From: Diacronema lutheri
Taxonomy: Eukaryota; Haptophyta; Pavlovophyceae; Pavlovales; Pavlovaceae
DNA length: 64,000 nt
Assembly: GCA_019448385.1 (NCBI GenBank)
Contig: JAGTXO010000076.1
Coordinates: 52,764 to 116,763 of the forward strand
Direction: 5' to 3'
Position 1 is the stretch's first letter. Each line of letters begins with the position of its first letter. A program made the translations under genes and the position numbers. The notes beneath the pieces are model-generated. The model did not search any database and was not told the DNA's origin. It was given only the letters and a program-made list of their open reading frames with translations. This document shows positions 51,301-59,593 of this stretch, in pieces.

Positions 51301-52370
51301 GATTCGACGCGGCCGCGCACGCGCACGCGCGCGACGGCAGGCGGGCGGCACGGCGGATGCGCGAGCAAGAGGGGGCGGTGCACAGGGCCTTCCGCATGTC
51401 CCTCTGGCGCGACGCGACGTTTGTCGAGTTCGTTGAGAAGCTGCGCCCCGACGGCGGCGCGCAGCTGCTCGCGCGCGAGCCCACGCGGCGCGCGGCGGCG
51501 GTGCTGTGCGAGCTCGCGCGCGGCCGCGACGGCGCGAGCGGCGCGGCCGGGCTGCTGCACGAGATGAGGGCCGCCGATGCGCGCGCGCGCGAGGCCGCCA
51601 AAGCGGCGGAGGCAGCGCGGCCTGCGCACGGGACGCTGCGCTTCGTGGCAACCGTGGCGCTGGGCGGTGCGGTCTTCGCCGGCGTGTCAGCGCTGGTCGT
51701 TGCTTGCGCGGCGCGCACGGCGACCGGTGCGCTCTTTGGGGCCCGCCGCCCGCGGGCGGCCGCGCGCGGAGCCGACGACGCGCTCGGCACGCCGCAGCGC
51801 GCCGAGCCGCCGCCCGCCGACAAGGGCAAGCGCAGGCGCGCCAGAGCCAACGACGACCCCGTCGACGCGGCGCGCAAGGCCGTGGGCAAGGCGGAGGGCA
51901 ACTGCCGCAAGGCAGCCCGCCGGTTGCACCTCGCTGCACTGGGCGAGGAGGAGGCGCAGCAGCGCGTCCTCGACGCCGAGGCGGCGGAGCAGCTGGCGCG
52001 CTCGCGCGAGCCGGCCGGCGGCTGGGTAGGCAGCGCGCGCGCGCGCGCGCGCGCGCGCCCCGCCGCGCGCGCGCCCGTCGATTGGCGTGCGCGCAGCGCA
52101 GAGCGGCGCGCCAGCTCCGTCACCCGCGCGCCGCCGCGCCCGTGCCCCTCGCGCGCAGGGGCGCCCTGCGGACCTGCGGCTGCAACAGGCGCACTTTGGC
52201 ATGCGCGAAGATGCCGACGCGGATGTGCGCCGCGCGCACGAGGCGCTGCGCCGGGCGAGACAGGGTGTGGCGTGCGCCCAGGCCAGCGTGCGGCAGATGG
52301 AGGCGGCGTTGCTCAACGCGACGCGCTGCGCCACCGCGGTGCTCGCGCCGCGTGGCGTGCCGGAGGGTGA
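48351..52370 (+). CDS. Element-encoded protein with Ulp1/C48-like cysteine peptidase domain, membrane helix and coiled coil
   Basis: Starts at ATG 48351 and stays open for 1,339 codons; real coding in this frame probably ends near 52030. Residues ~85-190 carry the C48 order His-Asp-Gln-Cys: LAHWTAAYLLL (His105), LLADSRTLG (Asp132) and PQSGAACCFAA (Gln173, Cys178). This is the adenain/Ulp1 layout, although the usual DCG is replaced by AAC. A Gly/Asp/Ala-rich linker follows. An unrecognised, well-ordered domain comes next (residues ~420-700: ENQPRAVRAAARAYAHDGWG, FCWRSGRSVMGEVTTVHFNG, APILVVIHLP). A hydrophobic segment lies at ~1105-1135 (LRFVATVALGGAVFAGVSAL), and then a coiled coil (DAARKAVGKAEGNCRKAARR). 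A (CG)n run at ~52038-52060 marks the loss of frame. The motif GTPQRAEPP occurs twice. Confidence 0.55.
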   Translation: MEDSVKDALRGGRGGSDSFSLALSTILSWGKPRPHVVPSTCLLALLRHEDLGPSGVRVGDTGCSQHALKVALRNLGKACADADRFGQVLVVVLPLCLRASSGLAHWTAAYLLLAPPAQRGAPPGAALALLADSRTLGNGESAYATAAGVLIKKLAQRIGRTAPPIDAFKAPPQSGAACCFAAATVAAEVAASASTLYGRRANVLVEIKKALDARLARLTTAAYEETRARTLRAAIGALLGDRARRFGPFTREAARLAEAARLAEACDASVGGSAPDGLLQAVEAALRAPDDRIARTAALDALTGAAGRALSTAARPRGAAAPRPPSRAPPPRAPQRRAASAWGPRPFSSLGGGEGDGDDGDATTADDGEGAEDGDDDLAGAAAAAVATGTAATSAVAAGAAPTSPAAADGGGSAPLERRCVYTAPDEGDADARVYDAKDPEQLKAGRARLRANSGRAPAVVDTLFAHATGTIVTRQRTEGVTGAGMHHLAAPTQGAGYGNVVRAELGERGFAGTTWHMTSGVENQPRAVRAAARAYAHDGWGGVYNAHEDFAAFEGLPRLAAPESLAAIAGGSADAVFCWRSGRSVMGEVTTVHFNGDRAAAIDHARALRVRPDWRSQPRIYEAACGAEGTVLLVWVVPDRHKNPRLDWAPILVVIHLPADPDWLARATPAIAKARREVEDGRARAEARGVPQHLAYTLSPRFRGTAPRGAARVPPRLGASDAREARALAAPESALMFAPAWRRAVRAASRAPGSGAAAVARALARLHNAPEPDDESAPESARVAPLAAALEQSAGWPAGTARMAASVTKGPGVGDGAGGDEATKVEETAKTSGDGCTGTPPLRPAARAAGAADDGGAAVVAGVEGERDALAKTGAGGCDDDAREPLSAGKPGALAAAATVGGLGELVGSLCAWLAHGAAGGAIAAISPGTAARGANGTPQRAEPPAAGDPVAPHACVAAAAPLAGSAAAPSSDARDAQRGVAGFDAAAHAHARDGRRAARRMREQEGAVHRAFRMSLWRDATFVEFVEKLRPDGGAQLLAREPTRRAAAVLCELARGRDGASGAAGLLHEMRAADARAREAAKAAEAARPAHGTLRFVATVALGGAVFAGVSALVVACAARTATGALFGARRPRAAARGADDALGTPQRAEPPPADKGKRRRARANDDPVDAARKAVGKAEGNCRKAARRLHLAALGEEEAQQRVLDAEAAEQLARSREPAGGWVGSARARARARPAARAPVDWRARSAERRASSVTRAPPRPCPSRAGAPCGPAAATGALWHARRCRRGCAPRARGAAPGETGCGVRPGQRAADGGGVAQRDALRHRGARAAWRAGG

Positions 52371-54540
52371 CGAGCAGGCCGCAGCGAGAGAGCAGGCGGC
52401 GCTGGACCGGGAGGCGCCGCCGGCCGCGCAACGCGCGGCGCCGACGGCGCGCTCGCCCTCGGAGCCGCCGTCCGAGTGGGGCCCGCCAGCGGTCGGCCGG
52501 CGCCCGACGCCGCGTGCACTGTCGCACGCCGCGGGGCGCGGGGACGACAACCCGTTTGCGCCGCTCGCAACCGTCAGCGGCGATTGGTCGCCCACGCCGA
52601 GCTCGCGCTCGCCGTCCTCGCCGCCGCGGCAGCCGCCGTCCGACCGCCGCAGCGCGCAGCGTCGCAGCGCGCGCGCGCGGCCGCCGAGGCCGACCGTTTC
52701 GCCCGAGGACGCGCTCGCAGCCGAGCGCCAGGCGCGCGCGCTGTCGGAGCAGGCGGAGCAGAGGCGCGCCAAAAAGGCCGCCGCCAAGGCCGCGCGCCGC
52801 GCCGCGCGCGCCGCCGACAAGCGGACGGCGCGCGTCGTCCACGCGTGCGTAAGCGCCGCCTTGCGGCGCGTCTGCACGAGCGTCGCCACGGGCACGCCGC
52901 TCGCCGTGCTCCGCGAGCGCGCCGAGGGGCCGCGCGCGCCGAAGGCGGCGCCCGCGCCGCCACGCCGCGCAGCGGACGGCGGCCGCGCGCTCCGCCACGC
53001 GCGCCGTGCGGCCGCCGCGGCGGCGGAGCGCGAGGCGGCGGTGGCGGCCGACGCCGACGAGCGGTTCGAGCGGCAGCCCTCCGCCGCCCGGTTCGACGGC
53101 GGCGATGGCGGCGGAGGCGGCCACGTCGAGGCGAGCGCGCGACCGCGCGCCGGCGAGGCCGGCGAGGCTGGCGCGCACGGCGCGCCTGGCGCAGCGGGGA
53201 CCCCGGCGGCGTCGCTCGCGTCGCGCAGCCCGTGTGATGCGCGCCGCACGGCACGCCTCCCGCACGCACGCGCCGCAGCCACCTGCGCACGCAACGGCGG
53301 CTGGGGTGGCAACGTCGGCGGCGACGTGTGCGGCGATTGTTTCGGCGGCGGCGGCGTCCGTCGCGACGCCTGCGGCGGCGGCGACGCCACCTGCGGCTGC
53401 GGCGATGGCGGCGTCGGTGCTGGCGCTGGCGAGGCCCCTGCACACGGTGCGCCGGCGCGCGCGACGGCGTCGCGCTTGCTGCGCTTGCTCGGCGCGCCAC
53501 GCGCCGTGCTTGGTGCGATGGCGCACGCCGCGGCCGTGTTGGCGCGCGGCGTGGCCGCAGCCGTCGCTGGCGTGCGCGCCGCCGCGCGCGCCGTGCGGCG
53601 CGCGCGCCGCCGAGCGCCTCGCGCGCGCCGCACGGCTGCGCGGCGGGCTCGCGGCCCGCCGATGCGCGACGTCGACGGCGCCCCTGCGGCCCTCGCCGTC
53701 CTGGTTGCGCACACGCCTCGTCTGCGGCCGGCGCCTCGCGCCTCTGCGCCGCGCGGGCGCGCGCCCGCCGCCCGCACACGCCGCGCCGAGTTCCCGCGCG
53801 CGCGCTGCGCAACCCGACAGCGACGCGCCGGCGTGCGCGCCGCGGCGCTCGGCGCCTGTCGGTGCGCCGCCGCGCGCGCGTGGCCTGCGCGCGGCGCGCG
53901 CACGGCGCTTCCTCGACGTCGCCGGCCGCGCGGCGCGGAGCGCGCGCCTCGGCGCGCGCATCACGCGCCAGCGCACGCCGGGTTCGCCATCGGAGCCCTG
54001 CACGGCCGAGAGCGGCGACGGCGCGGGCGCCGGCGGCGTCGGCGCGGCGGCGCCTGGCGCGGCGACGATGCGCGCCACCGGCGCGCGCGCAGCGCGCGCT
54101 GCGGCGGCGGCGGTCGGTGGCGCCTCGCGTCTCGCGCGCCGCGCGATGGCAAGCGCCGCCGCCGCTGCCACCTCCATCGCCGGCGCTGCCGCCTCGACCG
54201 TCGCCGCCGCCGCCGTTGCCATCGGCGCGGCCGTCACGTCACCGGCGTTCGCCGCGGCGCGCGGCAAGGCGGCCGCATGCGTCGCTGCCTGCGCCCGCCC
54301 CACCGCCGCGCAGGCGGCCGCGTCGCGCGCGCTCGGCGCGCTCTTCGTGCTCGTCGACGCGGCCGACGCGGCGGGCGACAGCGACGCCGCGCTCGGCGCG
54401 CTCGCGGCCGCGGTCGACGCGACGGAGCTGCGCCCGCCGCCGGCCTTTTGGCGCGCGGGCCGCGCCGCGGCGTACGCACCGCGTCCGCCGCCCCTCGACT
54501 CGGCGCGGCCGCGCTACAACCGGCGCGCGCGCGCACCTAG
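52201..54540 (+). CDS. Continuation of the element protein in the +1 frame: coiled coil and Ala/Arg-rich region
   Basis: From 52201 (ATG) this frame reads VRRAHEALRRARQGVACAQA and SVRQMEAALLNATRC. It resumes the coiled coil that the preceding frame loses at ~52030. A disordered Ser/Pro-rich segment follows, with DDNPFAPLATVSGDWSPTPS. Then there is a basic helix (AKKAAAKAARRAARAADKRT) and a weak hydrophobic stretch (VLGAMAHAAAVLARGVAAAV). After ~53850 the sequence is better explained by the third frame. It may be a separate overlapping protein or the same protein after a +1 shift. No catalytic motif. Confidence 0.4.
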   Translation: MREDADADVRRAHEALRRARQGVACAQASVRQMEAALLNATRCATAVLAPRGVPEGDEQAAAREQAALDREAPPAAQRAAPTARSPSEPPSEWGPPAVGRRPTPRALSHAAGRGDDNPFAPLATVSGDWSPTPSSRSPSSPPRQPPSDRRSAQRRSARARPPRPTVSPEDALAAERQARALSEQAEQRRAKKAAAKAARRAARAADKRTARVVHACVSAALRRVCTSVATGTPLAVLRERAEGPRAPKAAPAPPRRAADGGRALRHARRAAAAAAEREAAVAADADERFERQPSAARFDGGDGGGGGHVEASARPRAGEAGEAGAHGAPGAAGTPAASLASRSPCDARRTARLPHARAAATCARNGGWGGNVGGDVCGDCFGGGGVRRDACGGGDATCGCGDGGVGAGAGEAPAHGAPARATASRLLRLLGAPRAVLGAMAHAAAVLARGVAAAVAGVRAAARAVRRARRRAPRARRTAARRARGPPMRDVDGAPAALAVLVAHTPRLRPAPRASAPRGRAPAARTRRAEFPRARCATRQRRAGVRAAALGACRCAAARAWPARGARTALPRRRRPRGAERAPRRAHHAPAHAGFAIGALHGRERRRRGRRRRRRGGAWRGDDARHRRARSARCGGGGRWRLASRAPRDGKRRRRCHLHRRRCRLDRRRRRRCHRRGRHVTGVRRGARQGGRMRRCLRPPHRRAGGRVARARRALRARRRGRRGGRQRRRARRARGRGRRDGAAPAAGLLARGPRRGVRTASAAPRLGAAALQPARART

Positions 54541-56607
54541 CCCTCCCGTCGCGGCCGCGCGGCGCAATCTCGCGCGCGCGGTGCGCGAGCTCACGCGCGC
54601 CGCGCGCGCTGAGCGCGAGCGCGCGCCGGCGCCGCGCGGCGCGCGCGGCGGCGTGCTCCACGCGCTGCGCGCGTCGCTCCCCGTGCACGCGCGTGCCGCG
54701 CTCGGCACGGACGCGGAGCTACGCGCGGACATCGCCGCGTTCGCGCGCGCGCGCCGCGAGCTGCACAGCCTCACCGACGCCGAGGTGGCGGCGCTCGCGC
54801 GCCCGGACGGGCCGCCGCTGCCCGTGCGGCTCGCGTGCACGGCGGTCGCGCGCGCGCGCGGCGTGACCGTGCTGCTCGACATCGTGCCGCGCGGCGGCGG
54901 CGCGCCCGAGCGGCTCGTGTGCCGCGCCCGTCGCCGCGGCGCCGCCACGCGCACGCCACGGCCGACAGCCGCCGTTATCGCGCGCGCGCCTTGCATAGCG
55001 GCGCGCGTTGGCCACACTGAGCCGGCGCGCGCGTGCGCGGGCGGATCGATCGGGGTCGTGCGCCTCCGTTCAGCGCGCCGCCGCTCTTGGCGTGGGGCGC
55101 GGCTCGACGTGCACACCCGCGAGCGGCTGGCCACACCGGTGCCAGGCCACGTCGTGGCCTGCGCCGCCGCCTCGGCCATCGGCGCGTGCGTCGCTCGCGC
55201 GCGGCTTGGGCTTGCACGGCTGGCGCGCGCGTGGCCCTGCGCCTCCGCTCCACTGGCCACTGCTGCTGTCGCCTTCGCGCCTGCCGCCGACGGTGTTTTC
55301 CGCGCCCCACTGGGCGCTCCTGCATCCGCCTTCGCGCCTGCCGCCGACGGTGTTTTCCCCGCCGCGCTAGCCGCTGCTGCATCCGCCTTCGCGCCTGCCG
55401 CCGATTTTCCCGCCCCACTAGTTGCTCCTGCACTCGCCTCCGCGCCAGCCACCGACGGCGTTTTCCCCGCCCCGCTAGCCGCTGCCGCTGTCGCGTCCGC
55501 GCCCGCCGCCGCGGGCGCGTCCTCCGCCCCACCAGCCATCGCCGCCGCGCCCGCCGCCAACGCGCGCACCGCCAACGTGCCCGTTGCCAACGAGGCTACC
55601 GCCACCGAACCAGCCGCCCTTGAGCTTCCCCTCCAACCCGCCAACTCGGCGCTGCTTGCGTGGGCGGGCGACGCGGCTGCGCGCCGGCTGGCCTCCGCCG
55701 CCGCGAGCGCCGGCCTCCCGCAGGCAGAGGTGGAGCGCATCGCCAGCGGCGACATGCTCGCCTCAACCGTCGACGCGTGCTGCGAGGTCGTGCTGCGCGT
55801 GCACGGGCAGGCCGGCGGCGGGCATGTCTGCCACGTGCCGCTCGCCGCGCAACCCGCGGTGTTCCAGGACGGCGCCGAGCGCGCCGCGCTGCTGCACCGC
55901 CTGCGCAGCGAGGCGACGACGCAGGCTGTCATCGGCGTGTGGAGCCCGTCGGACGAGCGCGGCGGCGCGGGCGGTGACGACGGCGCGCAGCTCGCCTCCG
56001 GCCATTTCACCGCGTTGCGCCTTGTGCGCGTCGCGCGCGCGGGCGAGCGTCGCTACGACGCGGTGCTCGTCGACACGCTCGCGTCGCCCTGCAGGCGGGC
56101 GCTCGTGCTCGCCACGGCGATAACTGCCACGCTGCACGCGGCGGGTCTCGACATTTCGCGCGTGCGCCGCGCGCGGCTGCTCGACGAGGCGGCGCAGCGT
56201 GGCGCGACGTGCGGCCTCGCGATAGTGGGCGCGCTCAACGACGCGCTCGCCGCGGCGGGCTGCTCGTCCGCGCCGCGCACGTTCAGCGTGGCGGACATGT
56301 ACGCTGTCGGCGAGCGCCTCCGCGTCGCGCTGACCGGCGCGGCCAGCGATCGTGCGCCGGGCGGCGTCTGCGCGGGCACGAGCGCGGTGCGTGGCGGGGG
56401 CAGCCCCGATCGCGCCGAAGCGCCGCCGCAGACGCGCGTCGCCAAGGCCGCCGCTGGCGTCACCGCCGCCGCCACCGCCGCCGCCACGCCGCCGCCGCCC
56501 GCGCTGGGCGCCGCCGCCGCCGCCACCGCCGCCGCCGCCGCTGCTGCCGCCGCCGTGGCCGCGCCGTCACCGCCGCCACCGCCGCCGCCGGCCGGCGACG
56601 CGGGCGA

Positions 56608-56691
<84 letters not shown>

Positions 56692-59593
56692 GCGCACATT
56701 CTTGAAGCTCGCGCCCAGGGCGCGCGCGGCCGCCTCGGCGCGTGAGGCGTTGCGCGCCGCGTGTGCGCGCGCGGACGCGGCGGCGGCGTCACACGCGTCG
56801 GCGCCGCACGCGCCCGCCGGTGCGCGCCGCCGGCGGCGCGCGGGCGCAGGCGAGCTGGCGCTCGCGGCTGCGCGCGCGCTCGCCTCGACGGAGCACGGCG
56901 ATTTGACGGACGACGCGCTCGAGGCCGCCATCGAGCATGAGCTGGGCGACGAGCGCGGCCAACTGCTGCTGTGCACGCGGGGCGCAGCGGCGCAAAGGCC
57001 CGCGCTTTGCCGGCTCCTGAAGCACGCGTGCGCGTCGGCGCGCGCGGCGAAGCGCGAGCAATTCACGGTGTTCGTCGTGCGCGCGGCCACGCGCGGCGAG
57101 CGGGGGGGCGCCGCCGCGACGCGCGTGGACTCGGTGGTCGAGCTGTCGTGCGCGCTGCACGAGAAGGCGGGCGCGCTCGGCGGCCTCCAGAGCGTCTGTA
57201 TGCGCGGCTTTGCCCTCGAGCGCCGCCGGACACTCGACGCTGGCGCCGAGGCCGGCGCGTCCGCCATCGGCCAGGACGAGCAGGTCGAGGCAGAGGCGGG
57301 CGAGGCGTGCGTCGCCGGCGTGACGATGGCCAAGCAGCTGCGTCAGTTTGCCGAGCAAGCTGCCCGCGACGACGTGCTCTTCCGCGTCGCCGTGTCCGAG
57401 GCCGACGCCCACGCCCGGCTGGCGCGCGTTGCGGGTGACGATGTCGGCGCGTACAGCGTCGTGCTCGCAGTCGCCGGGCTCGTCTGGCTGGCCAAGGCCG
57501 ACGAGGTTGCGCCGGCGGCCGCCCAGTCCGCCGCCGCGCCGCCCGCCGCCCCGCCTGCTGCCGCCACGTCCGCCGACGCCGAGCGCGACGCCTCGCCTTC
57601 CGACCGCCTGCGCGCGCTGACGCTCGCCGTGCGAGTCGCGCTCGCGCGCGGCGTGCTGCGCCACCTCCTCGCCGACGCGTCGCCGGGCGCGTCCGCGACC
57701 GCTGGCGGTAGTTGCGCGACGCCCGTCGAGGCGGCCGCGTCCGACGCCGCGCCGCCCGCCACGGGCGTCGTGACGAGTGGCGTTGCGGCGGGCGCTGTGG
57801 CGGCCGCACCGGCTGCTGCGGGCGGTGCGACGGCGGGTGCATCGCCCATCGCGCGGCCGGCGAAGCGCGCGCGGCGCACGCTCACCGCCGCTCCAGCCGC
57901 CTCGGCCGTTGCGGCCGGTGGAGGCGCACGCGCTGGCGCACGCGGCGCGGCCGGCGCGCCTCGCGCGCGCGCCGCGCGCGCGCCGGCCGAGTACGTCTGG
58001 CTTGCCATCGCGCGCCGGATGCTGGCGGCGCGACACGCGGCGGCCGCGGGCGGCGACTTTGTCGCGTCGTGCGTCGCCGCGATGCAGGCCGAGTACGGCG
58101 ACGGCTGTGCCGTCGTCGTCGGCGACGCGCCTGATGACGCCTTGGTCGAGGCTGCGGCGGCGGCGCTGCTCGAGGGCAAGCACGCGGCGGTGAGCCTCGG
58201 CTGCGTCGACCGGCCGGCGGTGCTCGTCGTGCAGCGCGCCGTGGACGCGCCCACGTCGCGCGTGCACGGGTGGTGCGCGCACGCGGCGGGCGCCGCCGAG
58301 TTTGACGAGGGCGCCGCGCGCGACGTGTTCAACGCGATCGTCGAGCGCGCGTGGGCGCTGCGTCCGGACCCGGCCGACGGCAGCCCGCCGCCCACGCGCA
58401 CGTGGGAGGTCGAGCGCATCGCTGACGACGCGCCCGACCAGGCGGGCGTGGCCGCGCTGCGCGTGCTCTACGCGCTCGTCGCGGCGCACGGCCGCTACCG
58501 CTCGGCCGCCGCGCTCTTTGGCGCGCTCGCGCAGCTGCACGCGCCCGACGCCGCCGGCGCGCGCGCGGAGGTCGTCGCGGCGGCGTGCGCGGTGCCGCCC
58601 GGCGCGCGGCCGGGCGCCGCGCCGGCGGCCGCGCGGGACGACGCGAGGGAGCGCGCATGGGAGGGCGCTCAGATCGCCGCGCTCGCCGTCAGCGCGGACG
58701 CTGCGCGCAGGCGTGTCGCGCCCGTGCGCGCGCTCGTCGACGCGCTCGGCACGCCACCGACCTCGGCGATCACGGGCGGGCCGGCGGTGCGGCTCGCGGG
58801 CGCGGGCGACGGCGGCCACGGTGTACGGTGGGTGGGCGAGCAGGCGGCGACGCCCGCCGAGCAGCTGCCGAGGGAGCTGCTGCGCGCCTACCACGAGGCG
58901 GTGCTGTGCGTCACGCCCGGCAGCCTCCAGCTCGGCCCGGCGGCGCTCGACCCGGTCACGCGGCCGCGCGGAAAACGACACGCTGGAAGGCCTCCTCGCG
59001 CGCGTCAGCTGGCAGTGCGGCGCGAGGGCGAGCACGTGCGCCATGCTCGCCACGTTTTCCGAGCAGGCGGGCACCGGCTCGCGCGTCGCGCTCAAGGCCC
59101 TCCGCACGAGCTCCGACCTGGCCGGGCTGACGGCGGCTGCGGTCGGGCAGCAGGCGCCGCAGACGCCGCCGCCGCCGCTGCTCGTGATGCTCGGCCGCTG
59201 CCCCAGCCCGCTCGTCGGCGGCGGCCTCTTCCCGCCCGACCGCGCGACGGGCGAGCCGGCGGCGCACGCGGCGACGTCCGAGCTCGCCGTCGAGCTGCTG
59301 CGCGACGCGCGCGCGCTGGCCGGCACGGACGGGCGGCTCGTCGTGCTGTGCCTCGAGGCGTCCAACCCGCTCTGGTTCTGCCCCAAGGTGCGCGAGCTCG
59401 AGCTGCCGCGGACGCGGTCGGACGGCGTGCGCGCGTCCGGCTGCACCTGCCCTGCGACGTGCAGCGATGCGCGCGGCGCGGCGGGTGGCGCTGCCCGCGG
59501 CGCATCGACGCGGCCGGCGGCGCGCGCGATCAACAAGGCGGTGCTCGACCACTTCGTCGCGCTTTTCGGCCGCGAGGGCTTCGCGACCTTTGA
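53006..59593 (+). CDS. Very long element-encoded protein with a second Ulp1/C48-like peptidase domain
   Basis: The frame is open for 2,195 codons; convincing coding starts around 53900 and ends at ~58970. A C48-like triad lies at nt 56003-56212: GHFTALRLV (His), YDAVLVDTLAS (Asp) and AQRGATCGLAIVG (Gln, Cys), spaced as in Ulp1 and adenain. Before it are repeats encoding AFAPAADGVFPAPLAAA (55265-55480), and after it a poly-Ala run of ~30 residues (56605-56690). Around 58200-58480 a related domain reads PAVLVVQRAVDAPTSRVHGW, then DQAGVAALRVLYALVAAHGR. This resembles a C48 fold whose catalytic Cys is Ala. Between them LLLCTRGAAAQRPALCRLL and VLAVAGLVWLAKADEV look ordered but are not assignable. 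No signal peptide. Start codon unknown. Confidence 0.55.
56605..56694. repeat. (GCC)n run, ~30 Ala codons
   Basis: Trinucleotide repeat inside the second peptidase protein. It stays in frame if coding. Confidence 0.95.

Noticed and set aside
50438-52123. 561-codon minus-strand Ser/Ala-rich frame
   Set aside because: Antisense of the Ulp1-like protein; no motif.
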